Source: an uncultured Bacilli bacterium
GTDB taxonomy: Bacteria; Bacillota_I; Bacilli_A; RF39; UBA660
Length of the DNA stretch: 64,000 bases
Direction of reading: 5' to 3'
Assembly (NCBI GenBank): GCA_934131005.1
Contig: CAKOYV010000001.1
Span: 62,001-126,000 of the forward strand
Positions 45,662 to 54,423 of the stretch are shown here, piece by piece (within the stretch, counting starts at the first letter, position 1; each line of letters opens with the position of its first letter). The notes under the pieces were generated by a model, which ran no database searches, was not told the origin of the DNA, and saw only the letters and a list, made by a program, of their open reading frames with translations. A program made the translations under genes and the position numbers.

Positions 45662-45724
45662 TATCATCTATCCTCCTTACTATACTAAGTATACCAAAAC
45701 ATTTTCTAAAAAGCAACATCTTTT

Positions 45725-47041
45725 TTAACGTTTTTTGTTAACATAAAGATTATTTAGATTAGACGAACTAATCAATTCATAATGAGAAGAAATATAAGAA
45801 ACAATTTCCTTACTAGTCTGCCCTATTTCTTTACTAACTTCTTCATTATTAACAACAAATACACAATTATTATTCAAACAATAATCAGAAATCTCTTTAA
45901 TATATTTATAACTTCCCCCATAGCCCATATTACCATCATTAATCAAATCATATTTGGAAATCTTAAGTCCTAACTCTAACTTAGCCATATAAGCCCTAGA
46001 ATCAAGCAAAAAAACACGATAACCAGAATATTCTTTATAAACATTCTTAACTAAAGAAAAATATTCCCTCATATAATTAGGCATCCTCTTATAAAGAAAT
46101 TTACTATTACCATAATCATATATACCATCATATTGATTTGATTTAGGACTAATAACCGAAACAAACGATCCCAAAAAGCCAAAAAAAACAATAATGCTAA
46201 TTAAAAAAGCACCACAAAAATTAACTTTCTTATAAAGATAATAAATAACGGGACTAACCCCCAAAACAAAATGTGAACTATCAACAATCGGAAAATCAAT
46301 AATTTGAAATAATAATATATATATAAGTTGTCTATCTTTAGTCTTTATAAACATAAATAACAACCAACAACAAATAAAAATCTCTACTACAGTTAAATAT
46401 GAAAGCCCAACATTATTCTTACTACCAAAATCAAACAGTCCTAAAAAACAATAATCAATAAACTTATATAATCCTTCATAACTAACTAAATATAAGAGTA
46501 ATACAAAAACACTAAGCATAATCAAAGCAAACATCCTCTTACGCCTCTTAGCATAATAAAGAAAAGGAATAGCCATCATAATAAATGTCTGTTTAGTTAA
46601 AAACATCAACACAATTATAATCCCAATAATTATCTCATTATTATCTCTATCTAAAAAATATAATAACAAAAACATCAACAAAACTAAAAAAGTATTATAG
46701 CCATTATAAGGATAAATAAGCATAACCATATAAACAAAAATAGCCTTATACCCAATCATTTTATAACAAACTAAAAAAATCATTAACAAAATTAAACTAA
46801 CAAATATATGATACGCTATAAAATTATCACCAATCACTCCCATAAAAGCCCCCAAAATAATAGGAAAAAGTGGCGTAATAACCATATTAAAATCTAAATA
46901 AGGCCTAAGTCCATGCAATATATTATAACCAAATCCATAATTCCAAACACTATCTAAATTATAAGGTGCCAAATAATATAAATAAAAACAAGTACTTACT
47001 AGTAGTAAAAAAGAAAATATAATGCTTAAATATTTTCTCAT
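45725..47041 (-). CDS. Polytopic membrane glycosyltransferase-like protein (GT-C type)
   Basis: 438 residues with about ten membrane segments. Near the N-terminus LAPYNLDSVWNYGFGYNILH, then GLRPYLDFNMVITPLFPII, resembles the first extracytoplasmic loop of GT-C enzymes (Dxx and PYxDF motifs) that use lipid-linked sugars. The C-terminal half is soluble-facing (YGGSYKYIKEISDYCLNNNC). Neighbouring secreted proteins could be substrates, but that is only context. Its start is 2 nt from the tmk stop, so one transcript is likely. Confidence 0.65.
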   Translation of the reverse strand: MRKYLSIIFSFLLLVSTCFYLYYLAPYNLDSVWNYGFGYNILHGLRPYLDFNMVITPLFPIILGAFMGVIGDNFIAYHIFVSLILLMIFLVCYKMIGYKAIFVYMVMLIYPYNGYNTFLVLLMFLLLYFLDRDNNEIIIGIIIVLMFLTKQTFIMMAIPFLYYAKRRKRMFALIMLSVFVLLLYLVSYEGLYKFIDYCFLGLFDFGSKNNVGLSYLTVVEIFICCWLLFMFIKTKDRQLIYILLFQIIDFPIVDSSHFVLGVSPVIYYLYKKVNFCGAFLISIIVFFGFLGSFVSVISPKSNQYDGIYDYGNSKFLYKRMPNYMREYFSLVKNVYKEYSGYRVFLLDSRAYMAKLELGLKISKYDLINDGNMGYGGSYKYIKEISDYCLNNNCVFVVNNEEVSKEIGQTSKEIVSYISSHYELISSSNLNNLYVNKKR

Positions 47042-47043
47042 AA

Positions 47044-47751
47044 CTATCTCTTCTTAACCAAAAATTCTACTTTAGAAAAAAGTTCATCATTAATACTATT
47101 AATTGACCTAATCTCATCATTAGGAGCGCAATTAATAACATCAAAATTATAAATATCAGCAAGTTCAAAATAAGTACGCTCTGCATTCATTAAATGACGA
47201 CTATTAGCCTCATGTTGATCAATACTATCATGACGATTTTTCTTAAGTTCACTAGCAACCTTATAAGGAACATATAAAAATATAACTTTATCAGGCTTAG
47301 GAATCTCTAAAATATCAAACTCTAGCTTTTCTATTTTATTAAAATACTTCTCCCTCTCACTCTTATCATCTATCTTACCACCTTGATGCGCTAAATTAGA
47401 ATAAATATATCTATCCAAAATAACATTAACACCACTATCTAACAAACTAATTATTTTATCTTTATTATATCTTCTATCAGCAGCATAATACAAAGAAGAA
47501 GTAAGATAATCAACACAACTAGCCCCTTCCTTAAATAAACCTCTAACACCATCTTTAAATAAATAATCACAATACTCAGGCTTTCCCAAATAACAAGTAG
47601 CAACAATCATTCCCGTAGGAGTATCATACATAGGAAAAGACAATCTCTTAGCCTTTATTCCTAATTTATTTAATCTATCCTCTAACATTAAAGTCTGTGT
47701 TTCCTTACCAGAACAATCTGTACCTTCAACTACAATTAATTTACCTCTCAT
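47044..47751 (-). CDS. tmk: Thymidylate kinase-like protein
   Basis: 235 residues. P-loop VEGTDCSGKETQT (about 8-20), LSFPMYDTPTG and a DRYIYSNLAHQGG (about 108-120) segment with the DR(Y/W) signature. It makes dTDP from dTMP. Somewhat longer than usual (about 205-215), with DHEAN-type insert (RHDSIDQHEANSRHLMNAE). Given the family, deoxynucleoside kinase specificity is less likely. Upstream lies an extended -10 TGGTATAAT. Confidence 0.85.
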   Translation of the reverse strand: MRGKLIVVEGTDCSGKETQTLMLEDRLNKLGIKAKRLSFPMYDTPTGMIVATCYLGKPEYCDYLFKDGVRGLFKEGASCVDYLTSSLYYAADRRYNKDKIISLLDSGVNVILDRYIYSNLAHQGGKIDDKSEREKYFNKIEKLEFDILEIPKPDKVIFLYVPYKVASELKKNRHDSIDQHEANSRHLMNAERTYFELADIYNFDVINCAPNDEIRSINSINDELFSKVEFLVKKR

Positions 47752-47847
47752 AACTATACTATCCCTCTCTATTACCCCCTATTAATTCTACTTCTTTATG
47801 ATAACATACTTTTAATTATTATACCAAAAAATTAACCAAGAAGATAA

Positions 47848-47876
47848 TTGTCAGAAAAAGAAAAAAATGATATACT
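47848..47876 (+). promoter_or_regulatory. Promoter of the CmpB-like gene
   Basis: TTGTCA, 17-bp spacer, TATACT, followed after about 8 nt by GGAGG, the SD of ATG 47897. Confidence 0.75.
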
Positions 47877-47896
47877 GATAAGCATGGAGGATAATT

Positions 47897-48619
47897 ATGA
47901 GAAGTATATTATATTATTTTTTAATTTTTTTTATCTATTCTATTCTAGGGTGGATAATGGAATCATTCTACGTTAGTATTAGGCAAAAAAAGTTCGTAGA
48001 CCGAGGCTTTCTAATAGGTCCCTACTGCCCAATCTATGGCTTGGGATCAACAATAATGATTCTCTACCTAGAACAATATAAAGATAACATCCTAACCGTC
48101 TTTATATTAGGATGCGTAATCTGTTCCACCCTAGAATACCTAACAAGCTATTTTATGGAAAAACTCTTTAAAGCTAGATGGTGGGATTATAGCAAGCAAA
48201 AATTCAACCTAAATGGCCGTATCTGTGGAAGAAATTCTATTCTCTTTGGCCTAGGTGGAGTGCTTATTATCTATGTAATTCAGCCCATAGTAGATCCATT
48301 CATAAAAGAAGTAGAAGGATCATGGCTAATTTTTGTTGCTATCCTCTTCATTATATGTTTTATAGCAGACACCATAGTATCTTGTAATATTGTAAACAAA
48401 TTAAAGAAAAATCTAAGCAATATCGAAATAAAAAAAGACTCAACTCAAGAGTTAAAAAATTTAGTAACTGAAGTTATTAATAATAATCTTAAAACTAAAC
48501 AGTTAAATATTTTCCAAAAAAGAATTATCACAGCCTTCCCCAACTTCGATTTTCATAAATTTGTCAAAATAAATGACCGAAAAATTGAAAAGCTCAAGAA
48601 AATATTTAGAAAAAACTAA
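47897..48619 (+). CDS. CmpB-like (ABC transporter permease-annotated) membrane protein
   Basis: 240 residues. YYFLIFFIYSILGWIMES at the start, GFLIGPYCPIYGLG, YLTSYFMEKLFKARWWDYS and LNGRICGRNSILFGLGG match the CmpB family, with about five membrane segments and a basic C-terminal tail. The family is annotated as putative ABC permease but its role is unproven. Monocistronic, ending at a convergent stop-to-stop junction with the DUF368 gene. Confidence 0.82.
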   Translation: MRSILYYFLIFFIYSILGWIMESFYVSIRQKKFVDRGFLIGPYCPIYGLGSTIMILYLEQYKDNILTVFILGCVICSTLEYLTSYFMEKLFKARWWDYSKQKFNLNGRICGRNSILFGLGGVLIIYVIQPIVDPFIKEVEGSWLIFVAILFIICFIADTIVSCNIVNKLKKNLSNIEIKKDSTQELKNLVTEVINNNLKTKQLNIFQKRIITAFPNFDFHKFVKINDRKIEKLKKIFRKN

Positions 48620-49429
48620 CTACATACCCTTTGTTATAAAATAACCAAGAATAACAAAAACAGTACAGATAATGCCCTCTAAAATACTAATACCTCCTTG
48701 AAAAACTCGTACTATTAAAAGAAAAACAGATGATAAAGTTACGCCTATTATAAAGGCAAAAGATAAAGATTTATAATACTTAAACATAAAATTAACAACT
48801 AAAGAAAGAACTATAATACCAATAAATAACCCCATCGAAAAAGGAAGTAAAAAGAAAAGCGTACTACCTAACACACTAAAATCAAATATATTAGCAAGTG
48901 TTGATAAAAAAGTATTATAAATTCCCATTAGCATAAGTAATGCCGTTGAACTAATACCTGGCAAAACAGTACCAACAGCCTCTAAGATGCCCGCTATGAA
49001 ATATACAAGCAAATCAACAGCATTGTGCCTAATAGCATAACTATTATCCCCTGATATAAAAGAGATTAATGTCATTATAGCAAAAGATAGACCTATAATT
49101 AAATAATCTCCTTTTTTATGCTCTATATTTCCAAGCAAAACAGGAATTCCTCCCAATATAAGCCCCACAAACAAAGAAGTAGTATAAACATAATAATTAA
49201 CAATAAAATAACTAAGCACTCTACTAAACCCAACAATTCCAAGACCTATTCCTAATCCTAAATTAAAAAGAAACAAAAAATTCCCCTTAACATCATCAAA
49301 AAAATTAGTAATAGCACAAATAGCCTTATCATATAAATTAAAACTAATCATCAAAACTGCTCCAGATAAACCTGGTATTATTTTCGCAACGCCAATTATA
49401 ATTCCCTTTAAAAAATTTTTAATATTCAT
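48620..49429 (-). CDS. DUF368 polytopic membrane protein
   Basis: 269 residues with about eight membrane segments. Family landmarks are GVAKIIPGLSGAVLMI (about 14-29), GTVLPGISSTALLMLMGIY (about 153) and LLPFSMGLFIG. DUF368 members have been linked to undecaprenyl-phosphate transport or recycling; membership is clear, the exact role here is inferred. The start ATG 49429 lies in the arm of a 20-bp inverted repeat and has no visible SD. Confidence 0.87.
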   Translation of the reverse strand: MNIKNFLKGIIIGVAKIIPGLSGAVLMISFNLYDKAICAITNFFDDVKGNFLFLFNLGLGIGLGIVGFSRVLSYFIVNYYVYTTSLFVGLILGGIPVLLGNIEHKKGDYLIIGLSFAIMTLISFISGDNSYAIRHNAVDLLVYFIAGILEAVGTVLPGISSTALLMLMGIYNTFLSTLANIFDFSVLGSTLFFLLPFSMGLFIGIIVLSLVVNFMFKYYKSLSFAFIIGVTLSSVFLLIVRVFQGGISILEGIICTVFVILGYFITKGM

Positions 49430-49477
49430 ACTAATATATATGATATTAAAAAAAATTTATCATATATATTAGTATGA
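49426..49477. repeat. 20-bp perfect inverted repeat between DUF368 and NlpC/P60-like genes
   Basis: Arms 49426-49445 and 49458-49477, loop 12 nt (TTAAAAAAAATT). Each arm contains an ATG at its outer end; the left one is the DUF368 start. The stem would seal the DUF368 start in mRNA. It may be a bidirectional regulatory site or a scar of an inverted duplication. Confidence 0.7.
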
Positions 49478-49491
49478 GGTGAAGAAAAATT

Positions 49492-49983
49492 ATAACAAAC
49501 TTCTTTCGTCAAAATATCTGTGAATATGCCTATACATTCCTTGATAAAGCATATACATCAGGAAAAAGTGGCACAGATAGTTTTGATGCTCCAGGCTTTA
49601 CCTGGTATCTTTTCAACAAGCTATTCCAAATAGACATCAATAAAGATGGCTACGGTCTTGATAATACAACCAAGCAAATGACAAATAATTTAGGAACCAT
49701 TAAAATATATCCCGAAGACGATAAGAATAAAGAAAAATATCTAAAAGACATTAAACCTGGCGAAATTTTATTTTTTCATACACTAAAAAGCCAAGATAAA
49801 AAACCCGAAGCAACCAATAAATACCCTGGCCACGTCGGATTATATCTAGGCAATAACACTTTCATTCATGCCAACTATCAAGCCGGAAAAATCACTACTA
49901 ACCTACTTGATGACTATTGGCTAAAAAAACTAGTAGCAAGCCGTGATTTAATAGAATATCTAACCAAAAATTATCCTAAATAG
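49492..49983 (+). CDS. NlpC/P60-like protein with Cys to Ala change and an ATA start
   Basis: About 164 residues if translated from ATA 49492, nine bases past GAGGTGA (ATT 49489 is an alternative); the first in-frame ATG (49678) would lose the front of the domain. Residues GKSGTDSFDAPGFTWYLF align to the family's GTDCSGFV site with Ala replacing the nucleophilic Cys; GHVGLYLGNNTFIHA keeps His. No signal peptide. It is unlikely to be a peptidase; a binding role or pseudogene are alternatives. Ends in a terminator. Confidence 0.65.
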   Translation: MTNFFRQNICEYAYTFLDKAYTSGKSGTDSFDAPGFTWYLFNKLFQIDINKDGYGLDNTTKQMTNNLGTIKIYPEDDKNKEKYLKDIKPGEILFFHTLKSQDKKPEATNKYPGHVGLYLGNNTFIHANYQAGKITTNLLDDYWLKKLVASRDLIEYLTKNYPK

Positions 49984-49993
49984 GATTTTTTTT
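49973..49993 (+). terminator. Terminator of the NlpC/P60-like gene
   Basis: ATCCTA / TAGGAT stem with a 2-nt loop, overlapping the stop codon, followed by T8. Confidence 0.7.
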
Positions 49994-50750
49994 ATGCACC
50001 ACTACCAACATTTTTTGAATCTTTACTATTACTATTCTTAAAAGAATCACTATTAGCAATATCTTGTAACTCATCTATCAATTTATTATAACCTGTTGCC
50101 TTATTATCATCAGAAAAATAAACCTCTCCCTTCTCTATCTCTAAAGAAGCATTATTAGCCTTCAAATAATCAATAATTTCTCTCTCTTTACTAAAAAACT
50201 TATCCAAATCAACTGCTAATTTTTTCATATCACTCTTAATTTGCTTCAACTCTTGCAAATCTTTTTTACTATACATAAGTTCCTTATATAAATCAAGATA
50301 ATAATCATCATCCAACTTTTCCGAATCAACCAAAGACTTAATTTTCTTCTCATCACATAGCTCCGAAATAGACTCCATTGCTTCCACAACCTTTGAAGAT
50401 GCATCATCAATTAATTTATAACTTTTCTTAAATTCAGGCCTATCACTCTCTAAATTATCTCCCGATAATATATTTGCCAAATCATCATCATCTAAATAAT
50501 GATCAATTACCTTAACATCATCAGATAATTCCTTATAATATTTCTTAATAGCCTCCTCAATATAAGCATAATCTCCCTTAGTTTTAATTTTTATATCATA
50601 ATTATCACTACCCAAATCCTTATTATTAAGTTTAACAATCTCTTGCTTCAAAATAGCTTCCTGCTTCATATCATCATAAACAAAATAACCAACACCTCCA
50701 ATAATAATAAGTATAATCAACAATATAATTATAATAATTATCCTCTTCAT
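49992..50750 (-). CDS. Membrane-anchored coiled-coil protein, function unknown
   Basis: About 252 residues from ATG 50750 after GGAGATGGAG. Basic first residues, one membrane segment (about 4-24), then Lys/Glu/Asp-rich helical sequence to the end (DDVKVIDHYLDDDDLANIL, KKDLQELKQIKSDMKKLAVD), probably an extracytoplasmic coiled coil. Not recognised. Two terminal regions of Asn/Ser richness are typical of secreted tails. It is convergent with the NlpC/P60-like gene. Confidence 0.6.
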   Translation of the reverse strand: MKRIIIIIILLIILIIIGGVGYFVYDDMKQEAILKQEIVKLNNKDLGSDNYDIKIKTKGDYAYIEEAIKKYYKELSDDVKVIDHYLDDDDLANILSGDNLESDRPEFKKSYKLIDDASSKVVEAMESISELCDEKKIKSLVDSEKLDDDYYLDLYKELMYSKKDLQELKQIKSDMKKLAVDLDKFFSKEREIIDYLKANNASLEIEKGEVYFSDDNKATGYNKLIDELQDIANSDSFKNSNSKDSKNVGSGA

Positions 50751-50873
50751 AAAAACTCCATCTCCATATTCATTCCTTAACAATCTTTGCATTAATAAAA
50801 TCAATTATATTGTATCACATATCTTCCAAAATAGTAAAATTAATATTCCAATATATATAATTTTTCAAACATT

Positions 50874-51572
50874 TTACGAATTAAGTATCCAATCTATAAT
50901 TAATTTTTTGATTTCATAATATTCACTTTCTTCAAATTGCATATTAGCTATACAAAATCGTTTAGATGCAATATGGGAACAAAACATACATTCATATAAA
51001 TCAAAACAATCTTGAATAAATAAAGAATTACTTACTTTATTAGAACAAATAACATTATAACTATTACTACAATTTTTGGAATCATCACATCTTATACAAA
51101 AATTACACCCACCCGATCTTTGAGAAGCCAATAAAAATTCACTCTTACCACAAGAATCACAGTAAATCATATTTCTAGAATCACTACACCCCGTACTTCT
51201 ATAAATATTTTCACATCTATAAATAGTATCACTCCCAAAAACATCAATAGAATCATAAACTCTCTCAGTTGTAGTTAAATTAATAGTATTCCATATATCA
51301 ATTAATTCTTGCAAATTAACTATTTTCCTCTTAGTAAGCATCCAACCACTCTCCCTATCTCTCTTTTCCATATTCTTATTTGTTATAAATTTACCACTAT
51401 TAATAGAGTCTGCCCAAGTTATTTCATTTGTAACCGAATCATTTACCTGTTTAGGTAATTTAACATCAAAAGCAAATTTTTCTAACAAAATATCCATAAA
51501 AAAATTATTTTCTCTATCAAATACACTTTCAAATATTTTATTAACAATCAATAACGCCTTAGTACCATCCAT
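50874..51572 (-). CDS. Cys-repeat protein downstream of a VirB4/HerA-like ATPase
   Basis: 232 residues; ATG 51572 is preferred over the GTG 12 nt upstream. The first half is helical (LIVNKIFESVFDRENNFFMD). From about 125 a string of Cys at regular distances appears: YRCENIYRSTGCSDSRN, YCDSCGKSEF, CNFCIRCDDSKNCSNSYN, CFDLYECMFCSHI and RFCIANMQFEESEYYEI. The pattern suggests a solenoid with stacked Cys, or metal binding. I recall similar Cys-ladder proteins ending in YC..N...EEY in candidate-phyla bacteria, but no function. Its start is 2 nt past the ATPase stop (TGA), so they work together. Confidence 0.6.
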   Translation of the reverse strand: MDGTKALLIVNKIFESVFDRENNFFMDILLEKFAFDVKLPKQVNDSVTNEITWADSINSGKFITNKNMEKRDRESGWMLTKRKIVNLQELIDIWNTINLTTTERVYDSIDVFGSDTIYRCENIYRSTGCSDSRNMIYCDSCGKSEFLLASQRSGGCNFCIRCDDSKNCSNSYNVICSNKVSNSLFIQDCFDLYECMFCSHIASKRFCIANMQFEESEYYEIKKLIIDWILNS

Positions 51573-51576
51573 TTTA

Positions 51577-53469
51577 TCACACACCCTTTTTACTTGTTGA
51601 ATTAGCTATCAAAATATCTTTTAAACTTACATTACCATTTAAATTAAAATTAGTTTTAGATTTATTTAAATTATCCTTATTAACTGTATTAGTACTCTTA
51701 CTTGATACCATTCTCTTTATTCTAGGAATACTCGTATAATTTAATGTTCTTCCCTTAAATGCTGGTAATAATACACCATTAGACTCTATTCTAGCAATAC
51801 ATTCCCTATTATTAAGCTCTGTTAATAATTTAATTTTTCTCTCTCTAGAATCATCTAATGGTATTTTCATATTAAAATTATCTACTAATATATTAGCATC
51901 TAACTTTGATACTCTAAATATAAAATAATTAATAACATTAGCAAATATAGAATTTCTTAATTCATCAGATATTTGATTAAAATATTGACCCGCTAATATT
52001 AAAGATAAATTATACTTTCTTGCCTCTGATAAATATCTAGACAAAATTGGATTTTCAACGACCGCAACCTCATCAATAATAAAGATAATATGCTCACCTA
52101 TTCCTCGTCTTTTCATTATAGTTAATAACTGTTGCATAATTAACCCTGATATCGTTTTAGTTACTTTATCCCCCAACTTTGTTCTATCTAGTGAGAATAA
52201 AGTCAAAAAATTATCACAAATAGTATCTTTTAAATTTTTACTATTTTTATTTGAATTAAATACAGGTATCATTTCCATCTCATCAATAAAACCTATAATT
52301 GGAGATATTGCTTCTCCATAAGCCTTAGTTTTTAAATCATTAAAATCAGATAAAAAAAAGTCTATTACACTAATAGGTAAATTACATTTTAATTCCTTTA
52401 TTAAGCTATTCCTATATTCCAAATCTAATATAAGTCTTCTTAAATTTTTAAAATTAAACTCCCCATAAGTCAATAGCAAATGTATAGAATGTCTTAAAAC
52501 TCTCTCTAATTTAGAATTATATTGATAAGCAATTAATGATTTTAATAGCTCTAACAAAAGTTCTGTTGATGCAACAATATCACTACTATCATTAATAAAC
52601 AAATCTATACTATCTAAATCACTTTTAAAATCAATTATTTTTCCAATACCACCTATATCATCTTCAAGAGAAGCATGAGGATCTATTACTACAACTTTAT
52701 ACCTTTCTCTAAGCTCTTCGCATTTATTAATATTATTAATTAATAAGCTTATAAATTTAGATTTACCACATCCTGAAGACCCCATTATAATAGAATGCTT
52801 AGCAAAACTAAAATTATTTTGTTTTAAATAAAAATCTTCCTGTAAATAAGGAAATGTATCAACTGATAATAAAGCATTATTAGAATCATTAGTTAATAAA
52901 TATAATATTTTACTTACATCTAAATATTTAGGAAAACTCTTATAAAAGTATCTTTTATTTCCTTCAAAATCTACTGATAATATACTAGTCGCAACAGCAA
53001 ATATAGCATTATACCTCTTTATTACCCCATCTTTATTAAGGTAAAAACATATTTTAGACTTAATCTTATCTTCATACAATTTCCAAAAACTAATTTCTAA
53101 ATATTCTAAAGTACCTTTATTTCTAACTTCATTATAATTTATTAAATCTATAATACTACTCCCAACTTTAATTAATGAAAAGAACGTATATTTTGGATTA
53201 TGAACCTCTACTAACTTTCCTTCCTTTAACAAAAAAGAATTCAAATTATTTACCGTAGCAGGCAAATTACATCTAGTTTTAATAAAATATCTTATTTGAT
53301 TTCTATCATTAGTAATAATTATTTTCCATCCCTTTAAAATACCATTATAATCTGATATTGTCTTAATTAATTCTAACCATTCTTCTTTTGTAACAAATTT
53401 TTTAGTTAGATATATTTCTGAAGTTACCCCATAACAAATCGCCTCACAAAAAGTATACCAAAATGGCAA
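51577..53469 (-). CDS. FtsK/HerA/VirB4-type P-loop ATPase
   Basis: The open frame is 630 residues from TTG 53469, but that codon has no SD. An ATG at 53432 with SD GAGGCG is out of frame by one G. Walker A MGSSGCGKSKF (about 228), VVIDPHASLEDD (about 266), Walker B IIFIIDEVAVVENP (about 470) and SLILAGQYFNQISDELR are the family motor motifs. The N-terminal 200 residues are beta-rich and unassigned. A DNA or protein pump is expected. No relaxase, pilin or other conjugation gene is nearby. The stop is TGA, rare for this window. It ends with TSKKGV beside the Cys-repeat gene. Confidence 0.72.
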   Translation of the reverse strand: MPFWYTFCEAICYGVTSEIYLTKKFVTKEEWLELIKTISDYNGILKGWKIIITNDRNQIRYFIKTRCNLPATVNNLNSFLLKEGKLVEVHNPKYTFFSLIKVGSSIIDLINYNEVRNKGTLEYLEISFWKLYEDKIKSKICFYLNKDGVIKRYNAIFAVATSILSVDFEGNKRYFYKSFPKYLDVSKILYLLTNDSNNALLSVDTFPYLQEDFYLKQNNFSFAKHSIIMGSSGCGKSKFISLLINNINKCEELRERYKVVVIDPHASLEDDIGGIGKIIDFKSDLDSIDLFINDSSDIVASTELLLELLKSLIAYQYNSKLERVLRHSIHLLLTYGEFNFKNLRRLILDLEYRNSLIKELKCNLPISVIDFFLSDFNDLKTKAYGEAISPIIGFIDEMEMIPVFNSNKNSKNLKDTICDNFLTLFSLDRTKLGDKVTKTISGLIMQQLLTIMKRRGIGEHIIFIIDEVAVVENPILSRYLSEARKYNLSLILAGQYFNQISDELRNSIFANVINYFIFRVSKLDANILVDNFNMKIPLDDSRERKIKLLTELNNRECIARIESNGVLLPAFKGRTLNYTSIPRIKRMVSSKSTNTVNKDNLNKSKTNFNLNGNVSLKDILIANSTSKKGV

Positions 53470-53470
53470 A

Positions 53471-53500
53471 AGAAAAAATTGACTTTTTAATAATCAATTT
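53471..53500 (-). terminator. Terminator after the AraC-family gene
   Basis: Minus strand AATTGA and TCAATT stem around ATTATTAAAAAG, followed by T6C. It separates the regulator from the ATPase gene. Confidence 0.65.
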
Positions 53501-53507
53501 TGTCAGT

Positions 53508-54302
53508 TTAATAAATTGCTACTAGAAAATCAGTTATACCATCATGATAATATTCTAACTCAGGTAATTCTTTCAAATTATATTTAACTGATGGTAAAAA
53601 CTCGCCATAAAACTTATGCGATATTTCTTGAATTTCTTTAGGATTTTGTGAATTAATCCTAAACTTCAACCACTTACTTTTAGGTATTTTAATTTGTTCA
53701 AATCCTTCAATTTTCTTATCATATAAACAATAATATCTTTGACTCTCTTTATGCAAAAGATCATAAGTAATCATTCCATATATAACACTACCACATGTAC
53801 TTAAATATTTATCCTCAACACTCTTAAAAAAAATTGGAGCATACTTACCGATTTCATCATTATTAACTATAATACTAACACCATACAAATCCATCTCATC
53901 TAGAGTAACTATTTCATAATCTAACTCAGTAGTAAAATTTATATTTTCATTAAAAACTATCCTAGGAAAATTTTTTAACTTTGTCTCTTTATTTACTAAA
54001 CTAGGCTTAATACCATGAAATTTTTCAAATGCTCTTGAAAAAGATGTAGCATTCCCATATTGGTATTTAAACGCAACATCTATTACCTTTAAATGTCCTT
54101 CATATAAATCATATCCAGCACTAGATAGCCTTCTTTTTCTAATATATTCAGCCAAGGAAATACCCGCTATCATAGTAAATAACCTCTGCATCGTATAAAC
54201 ATTTACACCCAATACTTTGGCCAAAACTTCATAATTAATCTCTTCTTCTAAATTTTCATCAATATATTTAGTAATTTCATTTAAACTTTTATAGATATTC
54301 AA
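53508..54302 (-). CDS. AraC-family regulator with GyrI-like effector domain
   Basis: 264 residues from TTG 54302, six bases past ATAGGTG, preferred over GTG 54311. The two helix-turn-helix motifs are in the N-terminal part (VLAKVLGVNVYTMQRLFTMI and FKYQYGNATSFSRAFEKFHG, with KPS after), and the C-terminal half (about 125-264) has the RYYCLYDKKIEGFEQIKI layout of a GyrI/BmrR effector-binding domain. Such proteins sense lipophilic drugs or peptides. No efflux pump is next to it; the alpha/beta hydrolase upstream is the only same-strand neighbour. Confidence 0.82.
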   Translation of the reverse strand: MNIYKSLNEITKYIDENLEEEINYEVLAKVLGVNVYTMQRLFTMIAGISLAEYIRKRRLSSAGYDLYEGHLKVIDVAFKYQYGNATSFSRAFEKFHGIKPSLVNKETKLKNFPRIVFNENINFTTELDYEIVTLDEMDLYGVSIIVNNDEIGKYAPIFFKSVEDKYLSTCGSVIYGMITYDLLHKESQRYYCLYDKKIEGFEQIKIPKSKWLKFRINSQNPKEIQEISHKFYGEFLPSVKYNLKELPELEYYHDGITDFLVAIY

Positions 54303-54423
54303 AATAATCACCTATATCTCATTTTACCATAAAATTAATAACTTTAATGATTTTTACTAATTTTAGCATCAAATCTCCAACCAGAATTTAAATTTTGCAA
54401 AATATCCTAAAAATGAAAATTTA

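Noticed and set aside
51577..53469. Conjugation element (VirB4 type IV secretion)
   Set aside because: No relaxase, coupling ATPase, pilin or other T4SS genes are found around the ATPase.
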